Shown here in pieces: positions 21,381 to 29,792 of a stretch of DNA of 30,634 nucleotides (its first letter is position 1; the number at the start of each line of letters is the position of its first letter). The stretch spans positions 1-30,634 of the forward strand of contig JAICUV010000008.1 of assembly GCA_025935655.1 (NCBI GenBank). Reading direction: 5' to 3'. The notes under the pieces were generated by a model. It made no database searches and had not been told where the DNA came from. It saw only the letters and a list, made by a program, of their open reading frames with translations. This DNA comes from Chloroflexota bacterium. GTDB lineage: Bacteria > Chloroflexota > Limnocylindria > Limnocylindrales > CSP1-4. Position numbers and translations under genes: made by a program.

Positions 21381-24149
21381 ATGGCCACGCCCGAGCGCCC
21401 CACGGGTCAGATCGCCTTCCTGTTCACGGACATCGAGGGATCCACCCGTCTCGTCGACACGCTGGGGACGGCCGCGTGGCGCCCGCTCCTGGAGCGCCAC
21501 CGGGCGCTCGTCCGCGCGGCCATCGCCGGCCACGGCGGGTTCGAGCAGGGCACCGAGGGCGACTCGTTCTTCGTGGTGTTCACGTCGGTCTCCGACGCGG
21601 TGGGGATGATCGCGGACGCGCAGCGGGCGCTCGCCGCGGAGCCGTGGCCCGAGGGTGTGGCGATCCGCGTCCGCGCGGGCGTCCACTGGGGCCTGGGCGA
21701 GCTCGATGCCGACGGGAGCTACGTCGGGCACGACGTCCACCGGGCGGCCCGCGTCGCCTCGGCCGCGCACGGCGGCCAGGTGCTGCTGTCCGAGGCCGCC
21801 GCCGACCTCGCGGAGCCGACCCTGCCCGACGGCGTCCGCCTTCGCTCGCTCGGGGCGCACCGGCTCAAGGACCTCCAGCCGGAGCGGATCGCCCAGCTCC
21901 TCGTCGACGGGCTCCAGGAGGACTTCCCGCCCATCCGGTCGCTCGACGCGCGGCCCAACAACCTGCCGGTCCAGCTGACGCCGTTCGTGGGCCGGGAGCG
22001 CGAGCTGGACGAGCTGCGCCTGCTCCTGGAGGCATCGCGGCTCGTCACGCTCACCGGACCGGGTGGCACGGGGAAGTCGCGGCTCGCGCTGCAGCTCGCG
22101 GCATCGGTCGCGGACCGGTTCCCGGACGGCACGTGGTTCGTGCCGCTCGCCGCCATCTCGGACCCGTCGCTCGTCCCGGGCGCCATCGCCGCCGCCATCG
22201 GCATCGGCGAGGACCCGTCCCGCTCGCGCCTCGACGTCATCGCGGCCGAGCTGGAGGGCCGCCGGACCCTGCTCGTGCTGGACAACCTCGAGCAGCTCGC
22301 CCCGGCGGCGGCCGACGTCGCCGACCTCCTCCGCCGCCTGCCGAAGCTCCAGGTGATCGCGACCAGCCGGTCGCCGCTCCACGTCAACGGGGAGCAGGAG
22401 TACCCGGTGCCGGGACTCCCCTCGCCCGTCGACCTCCACGACATCTCGCCGTTCGAACGCGAGCGGCTCCCGCCCGAGCTCCGGCGCCAGACGCCCGAGG
22501 CGCTCATGGCGTTCGAGGCCGTCCGCCTGTTCGTCGCGCGGGCGGCGGCCGTCCGGCCGGGCTTCGTGGTGACGGACGGGAACGCGGGCGACGTCGCGGC
22601 GATCGTCGCCCACCTGGGCGGCGTGCCCCTGGCCATCGAGCTGGCTGCCGCGCGTGTGCGGTTCCTCACGCCCGCCGCGATCCACGAGCGCCTCGAGGGC
22701 CGGCTCGACGTCATCGGCACGGGGTCCGCGGACCTCCCGGAGCGCCAGCGGTCGCTGCGCGGGGCCATCGCCTGGAGCTACGACCTGCTCGATCCGCCCG
22801 TCCGGCGGTTGTTCGAGCGGCTGTCCGTGTTCAGCGGCGGGTTCGATCTCACCAGTGCGGAATCGGTGGCCGGCGACGTCGCCGACCTGGGCGTGGACCC
22901 GCTCGACGGCCTCGCCGCCCTCGTGGATCACAGCCTCCTGGGCAGCGGCGAGGCGGGCGGCGAGCCACGGTTCACCTTCCTCGAGCCCATCCGGGAGTTC
23001 GCCGCGGAGCGCCTCGCGGCGGCCGGCGAGACGGACGAGATCCGGCGGCGCCACGCGGCCGCGTACCTCGCGCTCGCGACTGCCGAGTCGCCGCGGCTGT
23101 CCGGCGACCGCCAGCGTGCCGCGCTGGACCGGCTGGAGACCGAGCACGCGAACCTGCGCGCCGCGATCGCCTGGGCCGACGCCACCGCCGACGCGGAGGT
23201 CGCGCTCGGGATCGTCAACGCGGTGTGGCGGTTCTGGCAGAAGCGCGGGCACCTCACCGAGGCGCGCGCCAGGGTGTCCGAGCTCGTCGTCCGGCCGTGG
23301 TTCGCCGCCGCTCCCGCGCCGCTGCGCGCGCGGACGCACGAGGTCCTCGGCGGCATCGCCTACTGGCAGGGCGACTTCCCGGGTGCGCGGCCCCACTACG
23401 AGGAGGCGCTGGCGCTGTGGCGGGCGGAAGGCGACCGGGCGGAGATCGCGAACGCGCTCTACAACCTGTCGTTCACGTTCACGCTGGACACGGCCCTCGA
23501 CGAGGCGGAGCGAGGCGTGGCGCGCGAGATCATCAACGAGTCCCTCGCCCTCAACCGCGAGCTGGGCAACGACCGGGGGCTCGCGGACGCGCTGTGGGGC
23601 CTGGGCGTCCTCTACTACTTCGCCAACGACAACGAGCCCGCCGCCGACGCGTTCGAGCAGGCCCGGGTCCTCTACCACCGCCTCGGGGAGCGGACCCAGG
23701 AGGCCTGGGCGCTCCACCAGCTGGGGTCGGCGCGCCTCAAGCTGGGCCAGCTCGAGATCGCCCGACCGCTCCTCCGGGAGGGCCTCCGGCTGTTCGAGGC
23801 CGCCGGCGACGTCTCCGCGATGACGCTGCTGCTGGACGACCTCGCCGCGGTCGCCGCGGCCGAGGGCGACGTCCCGCGGGGCGCCCGCCTGCAGGGCCTG
23901 TCGATCCGGCTCCAGGCGAGCACCGGGGCGGCGCTCGCCGGCGTGGTCCAGTGGCGGTTCGAGGAGCTGACCCGTCCCGACGCGTCACGGCTGCTCACGG
24001 CCGCCGACCTCGAGCGCTTCCGTGCCGAGGGCGCCACGCTCCCCCTGCCGACCGGGGTCCGGTACGCGCTCGACGAGATCGGCTGGGACGCGGCCTGCGC
24101 CGAGGCGCAGCTGGACTCCGCGGCGACCGCCGCCGAGGGTGCGGCATGA
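21381..24149 (+). CDS. Adenylate/guanylate cyclase domain - AfsR-like NTPase - TPR protein (paralogue 1)
   Basis: 922 residues. A class III cyclase domain spans about 8-180, with metal-binding Asp17 (FLFTDIEGS) and Asp61 (EGDSFF) and transition-state Arg124 (HRAARV). The usual Asn four residues before that Arg is His120, and the substrate-specifying Lys position (four before Asp61) is Gly57. A STAND-type NTPase follows: PNNLPVQLTPFVGRE linker, Walker A GPGGTGKS at 226-233, Walker B TLLVLDNLEQ, and the sensor-like ATSRSPLHV. The C-terminal third is helical TPR-like repeats ending without an HTH domain. Such proteins are signal-dependent switches; the output is unknown. No clear ribosome site precedes the ATG, and AGGAG is 15 bases away. 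It overlaps its paralogue by 4 bases. Confidence 0.9.
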   Translation: MATPERPTGQIAFLFTDIEGSTRLVDTLGTAAWRPLLERHRALVRAAIAGHGGFEQGTEGDSFFVVFTSVSDAVGMIADAQRALAAEPWPEGVAIRVRAGVHWGLGELDADGSYVGHDVHRAARVASAAHGGQVLLSEAAADLAEPTLPDGVRLRSLGAHRLKDLQPERIAQLLVDGLQEDFPPIRSLDARPNNLPVQLTPFVGRERELDELRLLLEASRLVTLTGPGGTGKSRLALQLAASVADRFPDGTWFVPLAAISDPSLVPGAIAAAIGIGEDPSRSRLDVIAAELEGRRTLLVLDNLEQLAPAAADVADLLRRLPKLQVIATSRSPLHVNGEQEYPVPGLPSPVDLHDISPFERERLPPELRRQTPEALMAFEAVRLFVARAAAVRPGFVVTDGNAGDVAAIVAHLGGVPLAIELAAARVRFLTPAAIHERLEGRLDVIGTGSADLPERQRSLRGAIAWSYDLLDPPVRRLFERLSVFSGGFDLTSAESVAGDVADLGVDPLDGLAALVDHSLLGSGEAGGEPRFTFLEPIREFAAERLAAAGETDEIRRRHAAAYLALATAESPRLSGDRQRAALDRLETEHANLRAAIAWADATADAEVALGIVNAVWRFWQKRGHLTEARARVSELVVRPWFAAAPAPLRARTHEVLGGIAYWQGDFPGARPHYEEALALWRAEGDRAEIANALYNLSFTFTLDTALDEAERGVAREIINESLALNRELGNDRGLADALWGLGVLYYFANDNEPAADAFEQARVLYHRLGERTQEAWALHQLGSARLKLGQLEIARPLLREGLRLFEAAGDVSAMTLLLDDLAAVAAAEGDVPRGARLQGLSIRLQASTGAALAGVVQWRFEELTRPDASRLLTAADLERFRAEGATLPLPTGVRYALDEIGWDAACAEAQLDSAATAAEGAA

Positions 24150-26836
24150 GCGAGTCGCTGCCCTCGGGCGTCGTCACGTTCCTGTTCACGGACATCGAGG
24201 GTTCCACCAAGCGGCTGGCCGCGATCGGCGACAGCGCGTACATCTCGCTGCTCGCGCAGGAGTCGACACTCGTGCTCGACGCGGCGCGCGCCGCGGGCGG
24301 CGTCCCGTTCGGGAGCGAGGGCGACGCGCACTTCGTCGCGTTCGCGTCGGCGGCGGCGGGGATCCGGGGGGCGGTCGCGGCCCAGCGGGCGCTCGGGGCA
24401 CACGACTGGGGCGGCGACCCGGTGCGCGTCCGGATGGGCCTGCACACGGGCGAGGCGGTCGTCGTGGGCGACGACTACGCGGGCTTCGAGGTCCACCGGG
24501 CGGCGCGCGTCGCCGCCGTGGGGCACGGCGGCCAGGTGCTCGCGACCGAGTCGACGCGCCTGCTGGCGGGCGATCCGGGGCCCGGGATCACGCTGCGTGA
24601 CCTCGGCGAGCACCGGCTCAAGGACGTCGCGCGGCCGGAGCGGATCTACCAGGTGGAGGCGGACGGCCTCGACGCGACGTTCCCCGCCCTCCGCTCGCTC
24701 GACTCGACGCCCAACAACCTGCCGCCACAGCTCACCTCCTTCGTGGGCCGGGCGGAGGTCGCGGCCGCGGCCGGGCACCTCGAGCGGGCGCGGCTCGTGA
24801 CGCTGACCGGGCCCGGCGGGACCGGCAAGACGCGTCTCAGCCTCGCCATCGCGGCGCAGGTCGCAGACCGCTTTCCGGGCGGGTCCTGGTTCGTGCCGCT
24901 CGCGGCCATCTCCGACCCCGACCTCGTGGCCGCGACGATCGCGGGGACGCTCGGGGTCCTGAGCGCCGCCGGGATGCCGCTCGAGCGGGTCATCGAGTAC
25001 CTGAGAGATCGCCAGGCGCTGCTCGTGCTGGACAACTTCGAGCAGGTCGTCGCGGGCGCCCCGGTCGTGGCCCGGGTCCTCGAGGGTGCGCCGATGGTCA
25101 CCGTCATCGTGTCCAGCCGCGCGCCGCTGCGGATCTCCGGTGAGCAGGAGTTCCCCGTCCCCCCGCTCAGGGTGCCCGCGGCCGAGGAGACGGACGCCGA
25201 CGCGATCGGCTCGACGGAGGCAGTGCGGCTGTTCGTGGAGCGCGCCGTGGCCGTCCGTCCGGACTTCGCGCTGACGCCGGAGAACGCGCCGCAGGTCGCG
25301 GAGGTCGTCCGCCGCCTCGACGGGCTGCCGCTCGCGATCGAGCTCGCGGCCGCACGGATCCGGCTGCTCTCGCCCGCGGCCATGGCGGCACGCCTGGGAG
25401 ACCGGCTGGGCCTCCTCAGCGGGGGTGGCCGGGATCTGCCGGAGCGCCAGCGGACGCTTCGCGGCGCCATCGACTGGAGCTACGACCTCCTGGGCGAGGA
25501 GCAGCGGGCGCTGTTCGCGCGGCTCGGGGTGTTCGCGGGGAGCGGCGAGCTCACGATGGCGGAGATGCTGTGCGTCCTGCCGACCGACGAGCCGCCGATC
25601 GAGGTCCTCGACGGCATCGAGCGACTCGCCGAGCAGAGCCTCGTGCGGATCGCGCCCGACCCCCACGCGGACATCCGGTTCACGATGCTGGACACGATCC
25701 GCGAGTACGCCGTGGACCGCCTGGCCTCGACCGGCATCGAGGCGGACCTTCGGGAGCGGCACGCAGAGGCCTTCCTTGCCCTCGTGCGGACGGCGGCCGG
25801 CGACGCGTCCGGGACCCATGACCGCGGTGACTGGCTGGACCGGATCGAGGACGACCACGACAACGTCCGGGCGGCCCTCGACTGGTGGATCGCGTCCGGC
25901 AACCACGTGCAGGCGGCGACGCTGCTGGCCGCCGTGTGGCGGTTCTGGCAGATGCGCAACCACCTGGCGGAGGGCCGGCTGCGCGCCGCCGCCGTGCTGG
26001 ACATGCCCGGCTGGGATCGTGCGCCGCTGCTGGACCGGATGCATGCGCTGGAGGCCGCCGGCGGGCTCGCGTACTGGGCCGGGGACATGGTGTCCGCGCA
26101 TCGCCACTACAGCGAGGCGGTCGAGACCGCGCGACGGGCAGGCGACGACGCCGAGCTCGCGAACGCGCTGTACAACAACTTCTTCGCGGCGCGGATGGGG
26201 CTCGCCGGCGCGAACGACTGGGTGGCGTCGCTCGCCTACGAGGGCCGGCCGATGCTCGACGAGGCCCTGGCGATCTGGGAGCGGCTCGGCGACGAGGACG
26301 GCATCGCGAAGGCGCTCTGGGCACTGGCAGAGCACTTCGCGTACCGGCGCGAGTACCCGGAGGCCATCGAGTCCGCGACGCGCGCGCTCGCGATCTTCGA
26401 ACCGACCGGCAGCAGCTTCTGGACCGCCTGGACCCGGTTCACCCGGGGGTTCGCGTACGCCGCCCAGCGCGATCCCGTCCTCGCCTGCGTGGACCTCGCC
26501 ACGGCCCTGCGCGAGTTCCAGGCCACGCGCGACGTCTCGGGCGTGGCGCTCGTCCTGTCCGCGGGCGCGTCCGCGATGCTGATGGCCGGCTGGACGGGAG
26601 AGGCCTACGCGATGGGTGGCGCGGCGCACCGGGCGATCGCGGAGACGGGACTCCACATCGCCACCCTGTGGCCGGACACGATCTTCCCGGTCCCCGACCT
26701 CGCCACGGAGGATCCCACGCTCCGGGCGGCCATCGCGAAGGGCGAGGGGTGGACCCGCGAGGAGTCGGTGGAGCGGGCGCTGACCGCCATCGACGCAGTC
26801 GCCGGGGGCTCGCTCGGGCCGGACCGACCGGCGTAG
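24146..26836 (+). CDS. Adenylate/guanylate cyclase domain - AfsR-like NTPase - TPR protein (paralogue 2)
   Basis: 896 residues with the same three-part architecture as the gene before it. The cyclase domain has Asp16 (FLFTDIEGS), Asp60 (SEGDAHF), His117 at the usual Asn position and Arg121 (HRAARV), and again Gly in place of the substrate Lys. Walker A GPGGTGKT is at 222-229, Walker B LLVLDNFEQV follows, and the C-terminus is TPR-like without a DNA-binding domain. The linker PNNLPPQLTSFVGR is almost the same as in paralogue 1, so this is a tandem duplication that has diverged mainly in the TPR part. The ATG overlaps the preceding stop (ATGA, 24146-24149). Its own TAG stop forms part of the -10 of the next gene. 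Confidence 0.9.
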   Translation: MSESLPSGVVTFLFTDIEGSTKRLAAIGDSAYISLLAQESTLVLDAARAAGGVPFGSEGDAHFVAFASAAAGIRGAVAAQRALGAHDWGGDPVRVRMGLHTGEAVVVGDDYAGFEVHRAARVAAVGHGGQVLATESTRLLAGDPGPGITLRDLGEHRLKDVARPERIYQVEADGLDATFPALRSLDSTPNNLPPQLTSFVGRAEVAAAAGHLERARLVTLTGPGGTGKTRLSLAIAAQVADRFPGGSWFVPLAAISDPDLVAATIAGTLGVLSAAGMPLERVIEYLRDRQALLVLDNFEQVVAGAPVVARVLEGAPMVTVIVSSRAPLRISGEQEFPVPPLRVPAAEETDADAIGSTEAVRLFVERAVAVRPDFALTPENAPQVAEVVRRLDGLPLAIELAAARIRLLSPAAMAARLGDRLGLLSGGGRDLPERQRTLRGAIDWSYDLLGEEQRALFARLGVFAGSGELTMAEMLCVLPTDEPPIEVLDGIERLAEQSLVRIAPDPHADIRFTMLDTIREYAVDRLASTGIEADLRERHAEAFLALVRTAAGDASGTHDRGDWLDRIEDDHDNVRAALDWWIASGNHVQAATLLAAVWRFWQMRNHLAEGRLRAAAVLDMPGWDRAPLLDRMHALEAAGGLAYWAGDMVSAHRHYSEAVETARRAGDDAELANALYNNFFAARMGLAGANDWVASLAYEGRPMLDEALAIWERLGDEDGIAKALWALAEHFAYRREYPEAIESATRALAIFEPTGSSFWTAWTRFTRGFAYAAQRDPVLACVDLATALREFQATRDVSGVALVLSAGASAMLMAGWTGEAYAMGGAAHRAIAETGLHIATLWPDTIFPVPDLATEDPTLRAAIAKGEGWTREESVERALTAIDAVAGGSLGPDRPA

Positions 26837-26839
26837 GAT
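26834..26839 (+). promoter_or_regulatory. -10 element overlapping the preceding stop codon (candidate leaderless promoter)
   Basis: TAGGAT includes the TAG stop of the cyclase gene and lies 6 bases before the ATG at 26846; no Shine-Dalgarno is present. Confidence 0.5.
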
Positions 26840-26845
26840 GGCCGC

Positions 26846-27049
26846 ATGCAGACGCACGAGGCCGGCTCCGGACCCGCCCCGGACGCGCGAATCCGGCTGA
26901 TCCCCGACGGTTCGTCGACGGACGTCGAGCCCGAGGACCCGGGGGACCTGGTGCGCACCTGCGCGAACTGCGGCGCCGCGATGGACGAGCGCAAGTGCAA
27001 GCTCATCTGCAGGTGCGGGTACTTCCTCTCCTGCTCCGACTACTACTGA
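26846..27049 (+). CDS. Cys-rich mini-protein (CxxC...CxxxCxCGYFxSC tail)
   Basis: 67 residues. The first half is polar and probably disordered. The C-terminal 30 residues hold six Cys (39, 42, 51, 55, 57, 63) in the pattern CANC, CKLICRCGYFLSC, ending SDYY. This is a likely zinc-binding knuckle or treble-clef-like module. Short proteins with a similar CGYFxSCSD ending occur in several soil phyla, to my recollection always without assigned function. The start is supported by a TAGGAT six bases upstream, which would give a leaderless mRNA. The SRPBCC gene begins 14 bases downstream, so the two are probably co-transcribed. Confidence 0.75.
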   Translation: MQTHEAGSGPAPDARIRLIPDGSSTDVEPEDPGDLVRTCANCGAAMDERKCKLICRCGYFLSCSDYY

Positions 27050-27063
27050 ACGCGGAGGCGGTG

Positions 27064-27489
27064 GTGACCGAGCGCGTGCGCGTCCCGCCGATCGAGCTCG
27101 TCGTGGACACAGGGGCGGACCCCGAGACGACGTGGCGCGCGCTGACAGACCCCGAGCTGGTCACGCTGTGGTTCACGGACGCCTCGCGGCTCGGACCCGT
27201 GGGCAGCCGCTACCGCCTCGACTTCGGGGACGGGAGCGTGGTCGCGGGCGAGGTCCTCGCGCTCGATCCCGGCCGGTCGTTCGGCTACGTCTGGGCGTGG
27301 GAGGGCGCGGGCCCGGGTGAGGCCACCCGCGTCTCGTGGACGGTCGAGCCGCATCTGGGCGGGTCGCGGATCCGCCTGGTCCACGAGGGCTGGGACGAGG
27401 CCGGCCTCGACGCGCGGGCGCGCGACGACCACGAGGGCTACTGGTCGGGCTACCTCGACGACCTCCGCGACGTCCTGTCGGAGGCGTGA
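27064..27489 (+). CDS. SRPBCC family protein (AHSA1/START-like)
   Basis: 141 residues, the length of a single SRPBCC domain. It has the family pattern of an early beta strand, then the helix with DPETTWRALTDPELVTLWF, the GSRYRLDFGDG hairpin, the WTVEPHLGGSRIRLVHEGW strands, and a long C-terminal helix ending GYWSGYLDDLRDVL. This fold makes a deep hydrophobic pocket for lipids or small aromatic ligands, or acts as an Hsp90 activator-like helper. The GTG at 27064 is chosen over the adjacent GTG at 27061 because GGAGG (27053-27057) is better spaced. Its stop overlaps the MFS start. Confidence 0.88.
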   Translation: MTERVRVPPIELVVDTGADPETTWRALTDPELVTLWFTDASRLGPVGSRYRLDFGDGSVVAGEVLALDPGRSFGYVWAWEGAGPGEATRVSWTVEPHLGGSRIRLVHEGWDEAGLDARARDDHEGYWSGYLDDLRDVLSEA

Positions 27490-28817
27490 CCGGCAACGGC
27501 CGGGTCGGACGCGTCGTCCACCGGGGGTTCGGGCGGTTCCACCGCGACGCGCGACTGATCCTCGTCACGAGCCTCGTCGCGGGCGCCGCGATCAGCCTGT
27601 GGTGGATCGACTTCAACCTCTACCTGCGGGCCCTGGGCTACGAGACCTCCACGATCGGGCTGGTGTCCACGCTCGCGTCCCTGGCCGGCGGGCTGGTCGC
27701 GTTCCCCGCGTCGGCGGCCTCGGACCGCTTCGGGCGGCGCGCGGCGTTCATCGCGGGGCTCGCCGCCGGGATCGTCGCCCTCGCCTGCCTCCTCGCGAGC
27801 GAGGCGCTGCCGGTGATCATCCTGTCCGCGGCGCTGTGGTCCATCGGCAACCAGACGTTCCAGGTCGTCGTGTCGCCGTACATGACCGAGCACTCGGAGC
27901 CCGAGCACCGCAACGAGCTGTTCGCGATCCAGTTCGCGATCCAGAACGTCACCAACATCGTCGCGGCGATCCTCGGCGGCGTCGTGGCGACGGCGATCGC
28001 GGCCGCGATCGGGCTGGAGGCCGGCGGGCCCGGGACCTACCGGATCATCCTCGTGTTCATGACGGTGCTCCTGGTGGCCGGGCTCGTCTCGGTCCTCCGC
28101 CTGAGCGACGACCGCCCGTCGCGGACCGTCACGCCGCGCCTCCGGCGGCTCGGCGAGCCGGCGGCGTTCCCCGCGGACCCCCGCCGCTCGCGGACGATCC
28201 TCGGGATCACAGTCCGGGACCGGGTGTGGTTCGCGAAGCTCGTGCTGCCGGGCTTCCTCATCTCGATCGGCGCCGGCCAGGTGATCCCGTTCCTCAACCT
28301 CTACGTGCAGGGCAAGTTCGGGCTCGACCTCGCGCAGCTCAACGCCGTGTTCGCGCTCACCTCGCTGGGAACGGTCGTCGCGATCCTCCTCCAGCCGACG
28401 CTCGCCCGCCGGTTCGGGCAGATCACCTCGGTGGTCATCGTCCAGGGCGCCTCGATCCCGTTCCTCGTCGTCCTCGGGTTCTCGCCGATCCTGTGGACCG
28501 TGATCCTGGCGATGGCCGTGCGCAACTCCCTGATGAACGCCGGCAACCCGATCTTCAACGCGTTCGCGATGGAGCAGGTCTCGCCGATCGAGCGGGCGAC
28601 GCTGGCCGCCGCGATGAGCGTCCTGTGGCAGATCGGCTGGGTCATCGGCGGGATCTGGTATGCCGTCCTCCAGGCGACGGTGGGCTTCGACGCCGGCTAC
28701 GCGATCAACTTCCTGACCATCATCACGCTGTACACGACCGCGACCTGCCTCTACTGGATCTGGTTCCGCCACGTCGACCGACGCCGTCTCCGGGAGCCGG
28801 CGCCCGCCGCCGCCTGA
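27486..28817 (+). CDS. MFS transporter
   Basis: 443 residues with about 12 hydrophobic segments in two halves separated by a basic cytoplasmic loop (about residues 200-235, DDRPSRTVTPRLRRL). The loop between helices 2 and 3 has ASDRFGRRAAF, the conserved MFS motif A. Substrate and direction are not readable; general drug or metabolite efflux is plausible. The GTG start overlaps the SRPBCC stop (GTGA, 27486-27489), which couples the two, so the SRPBCC protein could bind the same ligand the transporter moves. Confidence 0.92.
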   Translation: MTGNGRVGRVVHRGFGRFHRDARLILVTSLVAGAAISLWWIDFNLYLRALGYETSTIGLVSTLASLAGGLVAFPASAASDRFGRRAAFIAGLAAGIVALACLLASEALPVIILSAALWSIGNQTFQVVVSPYMTEHSEPEHRNELFAIQFAIQNVTNIVAAILGGVVATAIAAAIGLEAGGPGTYRIILVFMTVLLVAGLVSVLRLSDDRPSRTVTPRLRRLGEPAAFPADPRRSRTILGITVRDRVWFAKLVLPGFLISIGAGQVIPFLNLYVQGKFGLDLAQLNAVFALTSLGTVVAILLQPTLARRFGQITSVVIVQGASIPFLVVLGFSPILWTVILAMAVRNSLMNAGNPIFNAFAMEQVSPIERATLAAAMSVLWQIGWVIGGIWYAVLQATVGFDAGYAINFLTIITLYTTATCLYWIWFRHVDRRRLREPAPAAA

Positions 28818-28862
28818 GGCCCCGTGGCCGATTTCGACGTATCCCTCGGCGGCCGGCGCCGG

Positions 28863-28868
28863 TAGACT
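28863..28868 (+). promoter_or_regulatory. -10 element of thyX (candidate leaderless promoter)
   Basis: TAGACT lies 6 bases before the ATG at 28875, with no Shine-Dalgarno. Confidence 0.5.
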
Positions 28869-28874
28869 TCGGGC

Positions 28875-29732
28875 ATGGCAGAGGCGCCCGCTCCCCAGCG
28901 CACGAAGTCCGCGATTCCGAAGAACCCGGGGCGCCACGAGCTGGGCATGAAGGCGACGCTCCTGTTCCCGGACAAGGAGATCGTCGACCGCTACTACGTG
29001 CCGCTCGTGTACACCGCGTGCCGCACCTGCTACTCGGAGCTCGAGCCCCAGGAGATCTTCCGCAAGGCGACCGAGGGCGAGATCAACCCGGCGTCGATGC
29101 AGCGCCTGATCTCCAACGTCATCGAGAGCGGGCACGGCTCCACGATCGAGCACATCGTGTTCACGTTCGCCCTGTCGGGCGTGTCACGGACGCTGTCGCA
29201 CCAGCTCGTGCGGCACCGGGCCGGCGTCGCCTTCGACCAGCAGAGCCAGCGCTACGTGAAGTTCAAGGGCGCGGCGACGATGCTGCCGGCGACGATCGCG
29301 GAGGGCGATCCTGACCTACGGGCACGCTACGAGGAGCAGGTCGACGGCTCGCTCGGGCTGTACGGCGAGCTGGTCGCGGCGGGCGTGCCGGGCGAGGACG
29401 CGCGGTTCGTGTTCCCCAACGCCACGCGCACCAACCTCGTCATGACGACCAACCTGCGGGCCCTCATCCACATGTCCGGCCTGCGGCTGTGCACGATGGC
29501 CCAGTGGGAGATCCGGCGGCTGTTCCAGCTCATCCGCCACGAGATCTTCGGGGTGTCGCCGTTCCTGGGCTCCTTCCTCGCGCCCAAGTGCGTCGCGCTC
29601 GGCTACTGCGACGAGTTCAACAACCGGGACGAGCACTGCCCCATCCGGCCCCACAAGGACAACGTCCTCGGGGCGTGGGCGCAGAAGAAGGAAGCGGCCC
29701 GTGCGGCCGGCCGGGACCTGCCCGTCACGTGA
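28875..29732 (+). CDS. thyX: Flavin-dependent thymidylate synthase
   Basis: 285 residues. ThyX methylates dUMP to dTMP using methylene-tetrahydrofolate and FAD with NADPH as reductant; no thyA is in the window. Seen here are the N-terminal SGHGSTIEHIVFTF, the signature RHR at 113-115 followed by AGVAFDQQSQRY with Ser124, and the C-terminal ATRTNLVMTTNLRALIHMSG, which carries dUMP/FAD contacts. The RHR-to-Ser spacing is eight residues, the longer form of the RHRX7-8S signature. The protein has an N-terminal extension of about 25 polar residues and a charged C-terminal tail. The start is supported by TAGACT six bases upstream. Confidence 0.97.
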   Translation: MAEAPAPQRTKSAIPKNPGRHELGMKATLLFPDKEIVDRYYVPLVYTACRTCYSELEPQEIFRKATEGEINPASMQRLISNVIESGHGSTIEHIVFTFALSGVSRTLSHQLVRHRAGVAFDQQSQRYVKFKGAATMLPATIAEGDPDLRARYEEQVDGSLGLYGELVAAGVPGEDARFVFPNATRTNLVMTTNLRALIHMSGLRLCTMAQWEIRRLFQLIRHEIFGVSPFLGSFLAPKCVALGYCDEFNNRDEHCPIRPHKDNVLGAWAQKKEAARAAGRDLPVT

Positions 29733-29792
29733 TGCGCTGGGGCCGCGCGGGCGCATGAGGCGCCCGGGTCCCGCCCGCCGCGTGCGACCGTC

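Noticed and set aside
20088..23717. A 1209-codon minus-strand frame across the cNMP and cyclase genes
   Set aside because: Its composition is Arg/Gly/Asp-rich with no domain. It lies opposite well-supported coding genes and spans several unrelated ones.
23672..26857. A 1061-codon minus-strand frame opposite the second cyclase gene
   Set aside because: Same low-complexity antisense composition; the opposite strand encodes a clear three-domain protein.
29211..29248. ThyX signature possibly broken by an extra residue
   Set aside because: Rechecking the codons gives RHR, eight residues, then Ser. This falls within the accepted RHRX7-8S signature, so it is not a defect.
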